Virus record (IMG/VR): IMGVR_UViG_3300042907_000357
Span: 1 to 30,016 of that record
Source: a virus
Direction: 5' to 3' (one strand)
DNA: 30,016 bases
Part shown: piece after piece, positions 12,316 to 19,896 of the stretch
Position numbering within the stretch: position 1 is the stretch's first letter
Layout of the letters: every line of letters begins with the position of its first letter
The notes under the pieces: generated by a model
Databases searched by the model: none
Told to the model about the DNA's origin: nothing
Seen by the model: the letters and a program-made list of their open reading frames with translations, nothing else
Translations under genes and position numbers: made by a program

Positions 12316-12747
12316 CTATTGTACTCTATTGACTATTTTTTCGCCATCCCAGATATCACCAACATTGGCTGTTTGTCCTTCTGGAACCTTGATTATTGTT
12401 GTTTCTTCAGAAAATATAGCGTTTAACTGATTGTCTTGTGTTGAATTGGCTGTAGCAATGAATCCACCAATATGGATATTGTTACAAATATATGCATAGG
12501 TATTTATTCCTTCCCAGTCACTTGATAGTGGTACTACAGATACTGTTCCTCCAGTAAATTCTGTACCGTCAAAAGTTGCACCAGGAGTTGCTGACCACTT
12601 ATAAGGAGTCGTAACCATTCCAGTAATTGGAAGACCACTCTCTACTCCATCAGTTAGTATTTGTTGTTTTTCTTGGTTGGTTGGATAGGAGAGATGAGTC
12701 CAAACATCCCAAGTTCCTTCGCTATTTTTTACTACGCAAGCGTACAT
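12316..12747 (-). CDS. Tail-associated hypothetical protein, 143 aa
   Basis: The sequence is beta-rich with many Thr, Gly and Trp residues. The C-terminal end Gly-Gln-Thr-Ala-Asn-Val-Gly-Asp-Ile-Trp-Asp-Gly-Glu-Lys-Ile-Val-Asn resembles the closing segment of tail-fibre assembly chaperones and small baseplate proteins. The N-terminus Met-Tyr-Ala-Cys-Val-Val-Lys is followed by a Trp-Asp-Val-Trp segment. It sits between the Thr-Pro repeat protein and the modification cassette, so it may be a chaperone or a fibre-tip protein. No enzyme motif. Confidence 0.55.
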   Translation of the reverse strand: MYACVVKNSEGTWDVWTHLSYPTNQEKQQILTDGVESGLPITGMVTTPYKWSATPGATFDGTEFTGGTVSVVPLSSDWEGINTYAYICNNIHIGGFIATANSTQDNQLNAIFSEETTIIKVPEGQTANVGDIWDGEKIVNRVQ

Positions 12748-12789
12748 TGTTTCTCCTTTTGATATCTAAGTTTAACATATTCGTCATCA

Positions 12790-13641
12790 TTAAACTGCAC
12801 AGAATCCAGTACATGGGTTCCCGTCAATTTCACCAGCACATCCAATACCACATGTATTAGATGGTGCTGGAGTTGGTGTAGGTGTAGGTGTTGGTGTAGG
12901 TGTTGGCGCAGGCGTTGGCGTAGGTGTTGGCGTTGGGGCTGGTGTAGGTGTAGGGGTAGGTGTTGGTGCTGGAGTAGGGGTAGGAGTTGGCGTTGGAGCA
13001 GGTGTTGGTGTTGGTGTAGGGGTTGGAGCAGGTGTAGGTGTAGGAGTTGGGGTTGGTGTTGGAGTAGGTGTTGGTGCAGGTGTGCTGCATGAGTAGCATG
13101 GTGTACATGCTGGACCTGATCCACCACAACCTGGAACATTAGATGCAAGGCAGTTACCATATCCAAGGAATACTGGTGAAGTACAGTCAACCCAGTTTCC
13201 AGATCCTGGAGGACATTCCTTACGAGTTTTGCTGTATAGACCTTCGTAACTATCTTCACCATTACATGTAGGAACCGTGAAGTTGTAATTTACGCAAGAT
13301 CCACATGCAGGTGTAGGAGTTGGAGTTGGTGTAGGGGTTGGTGTAGGAGTTGGTGTAGGAGTTGGTGTAGGAGTAGGAGTAGGGGTAGGAGTAGGCGTAG
13401 GGGTAGGGGTAGGACTTGGAGTTGGAGTAGGTGTAGGGGTTGGTGCTGGGGTAGGAGTTGGTGTTGGGGTAGGTGCTGGTGTTGGAGTAGGAGTAGGAGT
13501 AGGTGCTGGGGTAGGAGTGGGAGTAGGCGTAGGTGCAGGGGTAGGAGTAGGAGTAGGCGTTGGGGTAGGTGTAGGCGTAGGTGTGACTACTTGTCTTAAA
13601 TATACGCCAATACCACTTGGAAAACGCTCTAATGGACTCAC
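12790..13641 (-). CDS. (Thr-Pro)n / Ala-Pro repeat protein with Cys-rich domain
   Basis: A 283-residue protein. A short N-terminus of about 19 residues is followed by about 92 residues of Thr-Pro dipeptides broken by Ala-Pro or Ser-Pro every 8-10 residues. A Cys-rich domain of about 75 residues comes next (Cys-Gly-Ser-Cys ... Cys-Thr-Pro-Cys-Tyr-Ser-Cys, around 11 Cys), then a second Pro-Thr block and a short Cys-rich tail. Such rod-like stretches are typical linkers, and alternating Pro is the known target of plant and algal prolyl hydroxylases followed by O-glycosylation. It has no signal peptide and lies among tail genes, so it is probably virion-associated. The DNA is a degenerate short repeat and likely length-variable. 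Confidence 0.75.
   Translation of the reverse strand: MSPLERFPSGIGVYLRQVVTPTPTPTPTPTPTPTPAPTPTPTPTPAPTPTPTPTPAPTPTPTPTPAPTPTPTPTPSPTPTPTPTPTPTPTPTPTPTPTPTPTPTPTPTPTPACGSCVNYNFTVPTCNGEDSYEGLYSKTRKECPPGSGNWVDCTSPVFLGYGNCLASNVPGCGGSGPACTPCYSCSTPAPTPTPTPTPTPTPTPAPTPTPTPTPAPTPTPTPTPAPTPTPTPTPAPTPTPTPTPAPTPTPTPTPTPTPAPSNTCGIGCAGEIDGNPCTGFCAV
12863..13590 (-). repeat. Degenerate 6-base tandem repeats encoding Thr-Pro
   Basis: Two blocks, 12863-13081 and 13310-13590, are built of GGTGTA/GGTGTT/GGAGTA-like hexamers (plus strand), separated by unique sequence for the Cys-rich domain. Synonymous positions vary strongly, so the amino-acid pattern is kept while the DNA repeats are kept apart. The repeats are regular and lack spacers, unlike CRISPR. 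Confidence 0.85.
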
Positions 13642-13660
13642 TGTTACTCCTTATTAAATA

Positions 13661-14311
13661 TTAAGCAAACTTAGTTTGTGAACCAAGAACAGTAAATGTT
13701 GCTGTTCCTGTTTTTCTAATTGTATATACATAAACATCTGTAGAGTTTATATTACCAACAGGTAAAGTTCCTCCAAGATATTTAATTGAAGATGGGACAA
13801 CTCCATCAATAGTAAATCCTCCTGCTACTGGCTCATATGCTGTAGCACCAATAGGTGTTTCAAAGACTACTGAAATTTGTTCTCCAGTTGCCATGATTGA
13901 GTCAAGAGTTGTAGTTGAATTACCACGAACATTTAGTGTCCAGTCTGCTGCTGCAGTACCTGTATATATTAATATAGATGAGGTTACTACATCAAGATTA
14001 ATAGTTGCTGGTGATCCTGCAGTTCCTGCTGTTGTCGTAATTGTTTCTTTTGGTGAGGTTAGAGTTGCATTTGTTACATCTCCAAAACTTTCCCATGTTG
14101 TTCCATTATAAAATGTAGTAGCGTTTATGTCAGCAAGGTAGGCAAACATACCTTCTTGTACAATCCCTACTGTCAGGGCAGCATCTCTCGCTGCAGCAGA
14201 CGCAAAGTACATTATTGTCTGATTTTGCAGGTTGTACTGAACCTGTGCTGAGGTTAAAACATCACCTGTATTGAAGGTAAGATAACCAGCGTTTGGACTG
14301 CCTGTAGGCAT
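13661..14311 (-). CDS. Minor tail / baseplate-type protein, 216 aa
   Basis: The N-terminal 75 residues contain Ala-Ala-Ala-Arg-Asp-Ala-Ala-Leu, then Glu-Gly-Met-Phe-Ala-Tyr-Leu-Ala-Asp-Ile-Asn-Ala-Thr-Thr-Phe-Tyr-Asn-Gly-Thr-Thr-Trp. This arrangement is repeated in many phage tail and head-fibre proteins (a surface-exposed beta module). The remaining part is Thr/Gly-rich beta sandwich-like sequence with no enzyme motif. It lies between the tail protein after the tape measure and the Thr-Pro repeat protein. Role in adsorption or fibre attachment inferred from place and composition. Confidence 0.7.
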   Translation of the reverse strand: MPTGSPNAGYLTFNTGDVLTSAQVQYNLQNQTIMYFASAAARDAALTVGIVQEGMFAYLADINATTFYNGTTWESFGDVTNATLTSPKETITTTAGTAGSPATINLDVVTSSILIYTGTAAADWTLNVRGNSTTTLDSIMATGEQISVVFETPIGATAYEPVAGGFTIDGVVPSSIKYLGGTLPVGNINSTDVYVYTIRKTGTATFTVLGSQTKFA

Positions 14312-14326
14312 TGTTTTCTCCTTATG

Positions 14327-15616
14327 TTAGTATGATAAATTGTTATTATTAAGTATACCCTGAGTTGGCGAATCCAGGATAAACGCTTGAATCAATGGTT
14401 CTGCTGTTAATACTTTCATTGTCCATGAGTTTGGAGTGATATCGTGATTAACACCCTGAATAAACAACTCACGAGTAATGAAAGATCCACCAGGCATTGT
14501 TTTAGATATAACAACAAGGCTGTAAATATCTGATGTTAAATTAACTAATACGCTATCTTCGTTATTATCACCAGAAATATCTAAATTCATTGAGTCAATT
14601 CTTAAATTAGCATTAGCACGAGCAGCAAGTAATGTTCTTGCTTGGTCATTTGCCTCTGTGTCTGTTTGCATCAAAAGATTGGTTCTTTGACCAGATTTTA
14701 GAAAGTATGTGTCAATGCTAAATTGATCTATGACAGTCTGTGGTATTGGAGCAGGTAGAGTGCCATCGTTATATCTTGTAATCGTAACATCATTTAGAAT
14801 AAGTTGATCGTCGTAGGCAAAGTCAAGATTTGTGTATGTAAGGCTGCCAGGAGCACTACTATCTGTATAGAATCTTGGAGTAACATCTGCTAATTCAGAT
14901 ACCGTTTCACGATCCAAAAATCTTGCTTTTCCAGATCTTGCCATAAAGAAGGCACCAAATTCAGACTGTTCAATAGTTTGAATTGCCTGTAGCAATGTTC
15001 TTTGTCCACCAGGATCAGCCATCATTGTAGAATCTCCAGGATCTATTGATCTCATTGAACCTGGGAAATCTGAGAAGTCAAGCAAAGAGTTTACTCTTGT
15101 TCCAGATAATTGACCTGCTGAGCATCCAGGAACTGGGGCTACTCCAGTAGAAACATTGTTTAGAAGACGGAATCCATCAACACATTGCAATGTAACTGTA
15201 GAAGTTTCATTTGTTCCTTGATAAAAACCAGTATCGTAAGAAGTGATATATCCTGCAAATAGGTTAACTTCAACAACATCTCCATCAGATGGGGTAAGTG
15301 CATAGATTCTTATCTTACGCAATGGTAATAACTTTGTATAGTATGGACCACTTGCATTAAATGGGTTGAAGTCTGAATTAGGATCATTTAACACTACCGT
15401 CGCAGTTCCAGCCTCAAACTGGGAAAGAATACGGTTACGACCTCTACGAGTAGAGCATCTTAACACCATATCAGAAATATCAACAACATCTGCAGGTGCA
15501 TCACCTAATGTATTAATATCTAATAATCCGTATGTTCCACTATCAAGAAGCAATGGATATGAAAATGAAGGACCACTGGCAAAGTCAATTTCTACTCTAA
15601 GTGTTGGCAAACTCAT
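14327..15616 (-). CDS. Minor tail protein (distal-tail / tail-tip type), 429 aa
   Basis: Follows the tape measure after one base, where siphoviruses encode distal tail and tip proteins. The N-terminal region contains Gly-Arg-Asn-Arg-Ile-Leu-Ser-Gln-Phe-Glu-Ala-Gly-Thr-Ala-Thr and Leu-Asn-Asp-Pro-Asn-Ser-Asp-Phe-Asn-Pro, a block frequent in actinobacteriophage minor tail proteins. The rest is beta-rich with one Glu-Gln-Ser-Glu-Phe-Gly-Ala-Phe-Phe segment. Probably the ring or hub at the tail end to which fibres attach. No lytic domain is visible. Assignment by gene order and the recognised block. Confidence 0.8.
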   Translation of the reverse strand: MSLPTLRVEIDFASGPSFSYPLLLDSGTYGLLDINTLGDAPADVVDISDMVLRCSTRRGRNRILSQFEAGTATVVLNDPNSDFNPFNASGPYYTKLLPLRKIRIYALTPSDGDVVEVNLFAGYITSYDTGFYQGTNETSTVTLQCVDGFRLLNNVSTGVAPVPGCSAGQLSGTRVNSLLDFSDFPGSMRSIDPGDSTMMADPGGQRTLLQAIQTIEQSEFGAFFMARSGKARFLDRETVSELADVTPRFYTDSSAPGSLTYTNLDFAYDDQLILNDVTITRYNDGTLPAPIPQTVIDQFSIDTYFLKSGQRTNLLMQTDTEANDQARTLLAARANANLRIDSMNLDISGDNNEDSVLVNLTSDIYSLVVISKTMPGGSFITRELFIQGVNHDITPNSWTMKVLTAEPLIQAFILDSPTQGILNNNNLSY

Positions 15617-15617
15617 T

Positions 15618-18467
15618 TTATATCGCCTGCAATGTTATTGGATCACCGTTATATTGACCACGCAATAGTCCTGTTCTTATACTTTGAACGAGGTCTTGTT
15701 CTGATGTTACAGATCCTTGTACTGTTACATTGATAACTGGTGACCCACCAGCCATAAGGTTTCCACTGTTCATGCTTGATGCAGTAGCGACTGTTCCTCT
15801 GTTAAATCTAAATTTTTCATCATAATCCATTTGTGCTGAGGCTGCTTGAGATGCTGCTAAATCTTGTGCTTCCTTAGCCTTAAATGCTGCTAATGATGAT
15901 GCTATCTTTACTTGTTGCTCTGCTGCTGCAAGTTGTGCTGCTATAGATGCTGCACCAATTGCTCCAGACTCTTGTGATGCAAGGGCACTTGGAGTAACTC
16001 CTGCTGCTGCGATTGCTGCTTTTGCTGTGTCTCCTGTTGCTTTTGCTACTGCATACGCAATTGCATTGGCTGCAGATGATGCTGCTGAATCTGTTTTTGA
16101 TCCACCCAATCCTGAACCGTCTACCTTTGGTGGAATAACAACTGGTGGAACAACTGTTGGTGGTACTGCTGGATTTGTAACAACAACTCCACTACCAGCC
16201 TTTAGAAGGTCAAGGTATCTTTGTAGGGCTGCTGTAGCGTTTAGCCATCCAATTTCTGCTGCCTTGGCAGGATCAATCAGGGTACCTGAATAAGAAACTG
16301 GAGAACCAATCTTCTTAATATATTCAACGACCTGATCAGTAGTTAGTTTCCACTTATCCTGAATCTTAATAATTTCAGCATCAGTTAACTTACCATCATT
16401 TACTACGCCAACAAAGTCAGCATACATGCGTACTTGCTCTTCAGTTAACTTCCATTTGGTCTTTAACTTCTCAATTTCAGCATCGCTTAGGATACCGTCA
16501 TTTAGATACTGATAGAAATCTAAATATTGTGCTGCTTGGGCTTGTGTGCTACCCCACTTCATAGCAAGATTTATAATCTCATCATCTGTTATAGTTGCAT
16601 CTTCAACAGCAAACAATGTTGCCAAATATGCTTCTACTGCTTCTACAGGAACTCCCCACATTTTGGCAAGAATGGTAATTTCTTTTGTATCAATCTTCTG
16701 ATCAGCCAAAGCCTGAAGAATATCTTGATATCTCTTAGCCAAATCATTTCTAACAGCCAAAGAGAGAATTTCTTCTTTCATTGCCTTCAAGCGTTCTTTA
16801 TCAAGAGCATTTATAACTTTTTGTCTATCAGCAAGAGCAATGGCTGCATTTATTTGAACCATCTTCTCATCTTCAGAAGATAATAGTTTTACTCCTGCTC
16901 GTTTTGCTAATGTGTCGTTTAACTTAGCATAATCTGCTTCAAACTTTGCTCTTAACTTAGCGTCTTTATCAGCCTTTGCTTTAATTGCTGCAAGTCTTTT
17001 TTCTTCAGCAATTTGCTCTTTAGTCTTCTTAACTACCTTATCCTGAGTGGATCTATACTTGTTTACAGCATCATCCATTGATTCAGTTGCTTTGGCAGCC
17101 TTCCACATTGAATACTCTGCTGCTCTTGCTTGATCAGATAGGGTTATCTTATCGCTGCCAGTTAATTTAGAAATTGCCGTAACTACTAATCCTATGCCAA
17201 GTGCAATTCTACCCCAAGGAGTTCTTAGTAGCCAAACTGCAACTGCTTTTAATTTATTTCCTACAAGAATTAGGGCTGCTGCTAATTTATTTCCTGCTGC
17301 TGCAGATGCAAGCATAGCAGTTTTTAATGCATGAAATTGACTAATAATAAATACGCTTGGAGTAGAACTTAAAAGAGCACCCTTCATTCTGTAGTAAACT
17401 CTTAATAGTTTTTCTCCACTTGAAGCATCGCTTAAAAGGATATCTCTAAACTTTTTATTCTGAAGAGTTAATCCAGCAATCATATCTTTATTCATCTTAG
17501 ACTTGATTGTTAGAATACCAAGAACTGTTGTAAGAACTCCTCCAGCAACACTTACTGCCTTAATTGCAACGGCTAACTGAATCCATCCTCCAATACCAAT
17601 TGGAAGAAGGTCATTAATTCCAGAAATAACCTTATAAATATTGCCAAATGCATTTGCAATCTCTTTAATATTTTTAACAGAAGATTCAAGTGCTGCTGTT
17701 AATTTGTCTTCGTTTAAATATAAAAAATATTCTAATGCAGGAGCAATTTTAGTTTCAAGATATTCTGCAAATAGTAAAATAGAAGGCATCAGAGCATATC
17801 CAAGAGTATCAGATATTTGATTAAACCTTAGTCTTAATGATTCTAATTTACCCGCAAAAGTATCTGCTGCTGCTGCAGCCTGTCCTCTACTTATTTGGCT
17901 AAGTTGAACTAATATCTTTCCTAAATCTTTTGACTTAATAGCATTTTGATCAAGAGGTAGTCCTAATTTTGTGAGGGCACCAAATTGACCATTTAATGCT
18001 TTTGTTATTGCTGTTGATACTGTTCCTAAATCTTTTCCTGATGCCACAGAAACATCTGTAGACAATCTTAATAATAGTTGTGCCTGGCTTAAATCGCCAG
18101 TAGCCTGAGCCAATTGCTGTAGAGCAGGTATTAGTACTTCATTATCAATAGCAACTTGTAGTTCAAGACCATCTAAATATTTAACATTGGCTGCAATTGC
18201 TTGTTCTGTTGCGTTTGTTGTATTTCTTAATGCTGTTGCCAATGCTGTTTGTTGTTTTTCATCTGCTGCTGCTGCCTGTACAGCATCTTTTCCTAATTTA
18301 ATCGCAAATGCAGCACTGGCTGCTGCTGCTACAGCAAATGATTTTGTAATCTTTTTCGCTGCAGCATCAAAGTCTTTACCTAATTTAGCAATGTCTTTTC
18401 TTGCTGCTTTAGAACCTTTATCCGTATACTGAGAAACGATTGACGCTACTACTGCACCTACTGCCAT
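15618..18467 (-). CDS. Tail tape measure protein, 949 aa
   Basis: The longest complete gene in the window; it sets tail length. The N-terminal 250 residues are Ala-rich helical with Ala-Ala-Ala-Ala-Ser runs. Hydrophobic segments lie near residues 290-325 and 415-435, as is usual for proteins that reach the host membrane. A long Lys/Glu/Ala coiled-coil region follows (about 470-590). Residues about 595-720 hold four repeats of roughly 37 residues, each ending in Asn-Asp-Gly-x-Leu-x-Asp-Ala-Glu-like and Lys-Trp-x-Leu-Thr segments. A flexible Pro/Val linker (about 740-770) and an Ala-rich C-terminus close the protein. Length predicts a tail of about 140 nm by the usual 0.15 nm per residue. Confidence 0.92.
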   Translation of the reverse strand: MAVGAVVASIVSQYTDKGSKAARKDIAKLGKDFDAAAKKITKSFAVAAAASAAFAIKLGKDAVQAAAADEKQQTALATALRNTTNATEQAIAANVKYLDGLELQVAIDNEVLIPALQQLAQATGDLSQAQLLLRLSTDVSVASGKDLGTVSTAITKALNGQFGALTKLGLPLDQNAIKSKDLGKILVQLSQISRGQAAAAADTFAGKLESLRLRFNQISDTLGYALMPSILLFAEYLETKIAPALEYFLYLNEDKLTAALESSVKNIKEIANAFGNIYKVISGINDLLPIGIGGWIQLAVAIKAVSVAGGVLTTVLGILTIKSKMNKDMIAGLTLQNKKFRDILLSDASSGEKLLRVYYRMKGALLSSTPSVFIISQFHALKTAMLASAAAGNKLAAALILVGNKLKAVAVWLLRTPWGRIALGIGLVVTAISKLTGSDKITLSDQARAAEYSMWKAAKATESMDDAVNKYRSTQDKVVKKTKEQIAEEKRLAAIKAKADKDAKLRAKFEADYAKLNDTLAKRAGVKLLSSEDEKMVQINAAIALADRQKVINALDKERLKAMKEEILSLAVRNDLAKRYQDILQALADQKIDTKEITILAKMWGVPVEAVEAYLATLFAVEDATITDDEIINLAMKWGSTQAQAAQYLDFYQYLNDGILSDAEIEKLKTKWKLTEEQVRMYADFVGVVNDGKLTDAEIIKIQDKWKLTTDQVVEYIKKIGSPVSYSGTLIDPAKAAEIGWLNATAALQRYLDLLKAGSGVVVTNPAVPPTVVPPVVIPPKVDGSGLGGSKTDSAASSAANAIAYAVAKATGDTAKAAIAAAGVTPSALASQESGAIGAASIAAQLAAAEQQVKIASSLAAFKAKEAQDLAASQAASAQMDYDEKFRFNRGTVATASSMNSGNLMAGGSPVINVTVQGSVTSEQDLVQSIRTGLLRGQYNGDPITLQAI

Positions 18468-18470
18468 GTC

Positions 18471-19019
18471 TTAATCCTTCCTCGTATTTAAATTCTTTTG
18501 TAGTGTTGCTTTGGCCTTTTCCAAGGCATTGTAGATATTTTGAGCAATCTTTGATCTGTTTTTATCTACTACATTCCAGACCAAGCGAGATGGCATAAAT
18601 GGAGAATCTTCTCTACTTAGATTACTTATAAATCCATTCTTACCTGCTGTTTTATTGGCTCTACCTGCCAATTCATAAATAACACCTGCTGCTGATCTAT
18701 TCTTTAATGCACCAGCATTAGTTGTATAGTCTTTTCTTACTTTACCCTGAGCCTTTGTAGATGAGATTCCTGCTCTAATAACACTCTGATCCCAAGCAGG
18801 CCATCCTGCTCCACCACGACTTCTTGGATTGCGAGGAGGCTGAGTAGCCCATCCACTTAGTGGTGGTTCAGCCTTAACAGATGCTTGTGCTTCTTTTTTA
18901 GCACTGCTCAGTTCAGAGTTAATAACTTTATTAAACTCTTTAACTGCCTGTTTGTCAAAGGCTTCTAATGCACTTAGTGTTTCTTTGATACCAGTTAACA
19001 CAAATGCACTGCTACTCAT
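18471..19019 (-). CDS. HK97 gp10-like / tail completion-type protein, 182 aa
   Basis: A helical N-terminus, an Arg/Pro/Gly-rich middle (Gln-Pro-Pro-Arg-Asn-Pro-Arg-Ser-Arg-Gly-Gly), a Tyr-Glu-Leu-Ala-Gly segment, and a Phe-Met-Pro-Ser-Arg segment near the end. This order (helix, basic loop, 'Y-E-x-G', 'P-F-x-P') is that of HK97 gp10-type neck or tail-terminator proteins, and the length fits. Those genes normally sit before the tube gene; here it lies between the tail chaperones and the tape measure. Its ATG overlaps the stop of the frameshifted chaperone by 4 bases. The assignment is moderate. Confidence 0.6.
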   Translation of the reverse strand: MSSSAFVLTGIKETLSALEAFDKQAVKEFNKVINSELSSAKKEAQASVKAEPPLSGWATQPPRNPRSRGGAGWPAWDQSVIRAGISSTKAQGKVRKDYTTNAGALKNRSAAGVIYELAGRANKTAGKNGFISNLSREDSPFMPSRLVWNVVDKNRSKIAQNIYNALEKAKATLQKNLNTRKD

Positions 19020-19425
19020 TGCCTACTCGCATTCTTGGATTTCTCCTTGAGATAAATAACTATTGCTTCAAGTATACCGTCAGGTGCTTCAAGCAAATCA
19101 ACTGGAGATAAGCCAGTCTCCACAGAAACCATTGCTACCGTATAGGTTAGGCTGTCTCTGTGGATTCTGAATTTGGGTCTGTCTCTAATTCCACACTGTC
19201 AAGCGTGTCAAGAAAAGACTCTCCAAAAGGCTTTACCACCTTACCAGCATCCTTCATCGCTGCCCAAGCCAGGAAGTAGATATGCTCCAACTTCTGATCT
19301 TCAGTTAGCAACTTAGCAAAACCCTTGTTATATTTGTTTTCAAATGCAACGAGAGTCTTTGGACGAAGAGCATATGTGCCTTCATTTCCGTCACTGGTCT
19401 TTACTTTGATACTTAGTCCATCCAT
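19016..19425 (-). CDS. Tail assembly chaperone, long frameshifted form (gpGT-like), 136 aa
   Basis: Product of a -1 slip at the heptamer on 19171-19177: the first 85 residues are those of the short form, then 51 residues in the new frame to a TGA at 19016. The added part reads Leu-Thr...Val-Ala-Met...Gly-Leu-Ser-Pro-Val-Asp-Leu-Leu-Glu-Ala-Pro-Asp-Gly-Ile-Leu-Glu-Ala-Ile-Val-Ile-Tyr-Leu, a helical tail as found in other phages. It has no good ribosome site of its own, so frameshifting explains the otherwise empty 127 bases. The long form recruits the tape measure in lambda-type systems. Not directly translated in one frame. Confidence 0.85.
19119..19177 (-). promoter_or_regulatory. Programmed -1 ribosomal frameshift signal
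   Basis: On the minus strand the slippery heptamer is C CCA AAT in the frame of the chaperone (19177-19171). After a 6-base spacer (19170-19165) comes an 8-base stem arm (19164-19157), a 30-base loop and the perfect complementary arm (19126-19119). This is the standard heptamer-spacer-stem layout. A slip joins residue 85 to the 51-residue extension. Confidence 0.88.
19147..19425 (-). CDS. Tail assembly chaperone, short form (gpG-like), 92 aa
   Basis: A 92-residue acidic-tailed protein between the tail-tube genes and the tape measure, the constant place of gpG-type chaperones. It has a beta start (Ile-Lys-Val-Lys-Thr), then a helical body with Phe-Glu-Asn-Lys-Tyr and Tyr-Phe-Leu-Ala-Trp-Ala-Ala-Met, then an acidic Ser/Thr/Glu tail. 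It ends in frame 0 at 19147. In lambda the short and long forms (gpG and gpGT) coat the tape measure while the tube assembles; the ratio is set by frameshifting. Confidence 0.8.
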   Translation of the reverse strand: MDGLSIKVKTSDGNEGTYALRPKTLVAFENKYNKGFAKLLTEDQKLEHIYFLAWAAMKDAGKVVKPFGESFLDTLDSVELETDPNSESTETA

Positions 19426-19457
19426 TTTAATTTCCCCTTCAAGGTTATTAGTTTAAA

Positions 19458-19895
19458 CTAAGGAGTAGTGTCCTTAGTGATTGCTCCAGAAATAGGCCAA
19501 TTTACAGAAATTGTACTTAACTGTCCAACTTGAGCATTTAACGGAGTCCACTCTGTTATTAATGCCTCAAATTGGTATTCTGGATTTGATTGTGATTTAG
19601 GTGCGTTTAACGGCCTAACCACACAAGATACTTTTGTTCCTACACGACTTACAGTGGTTCCATTTCCATTGAAAAACTCTTCAAGAGAATTGTCTGCAAA
19701 ATCCTGATAGAAATCAAAAGATACTGAGTTAGTTCCAACACCTGCTATGACTTCTTTATAGATTTGACCATCTTTTACAGGGGTCACATCAAGAACATCA
19801 TGAACAGTAGAAAGCGTTATGCTTGAAATAAGGTCGCTAAAATCATTAGTACCCTCAAAAAGAACATACGCATTTGTTAGAACTATCTTAGCCAT
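19458..19895 (-). CDS. Tail-tube-like protein B, 145 aa (paralogue of the next)
   Basis: Similar along its whole length to the protein encoded directly upstream: the start (Met-Ala-x-Ile-Val-Leu-Thr-Asn), an Asp-x-Ser-Asp segment, an Asn-Ser-Val...Gln-Asp-Phe-Ala segment, and the end Glu-Trp-Thr-Pro-Leu-Asn...Trp-Pro-Ile-x-Gly-Ala-Ile-Thr-Lys-Asp-x-Thr-Pro. These are tail-tube (gpV-like) features, in the gene position of the major tail protein. Only one base separates the two genes. Which copy is the main tube subunit is not evident. Confidence 0.8.
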   Translation of the reverse strand: MAKIVLTNAYVLFEGTNDFSDLISSITLSTVHDVLDVTPVKDGQIYKEVIAGVGTNSVSFDFYQDFADNSLEEFFNGNGTTVSRVGTKVSCVVRPLNAPKSQSNPEYQFEALITEWTPLNAQVGQLSTISVNWPISGAITKDTTP

Positions 19896-19896
19896 A

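Noticed and set aside
12857-13129. 90-codon Asn/Thr/Tyr-rich frame
   Set aside because: Third frame of the same repeats, no start signal.
12732-13262. 176-codon His/Leu/Gln-rich frame on the minus strand
   Set aside because: Out-of-frame reading of the Thr-Pro repeats; the other frame has Cys-rich domains and proper start.
12863-13590. Repeat array resembling CRISPR
   Set aside because: Hexamer tandem coding repeats with no unique spacers and no cas genes.
16527-16883. 118-codon plus-strand frame
   Set aside because: Antisense to the tape measure coiled-coil region; Cys/Phe/Ile-rich composition typical of an antisense shadow.
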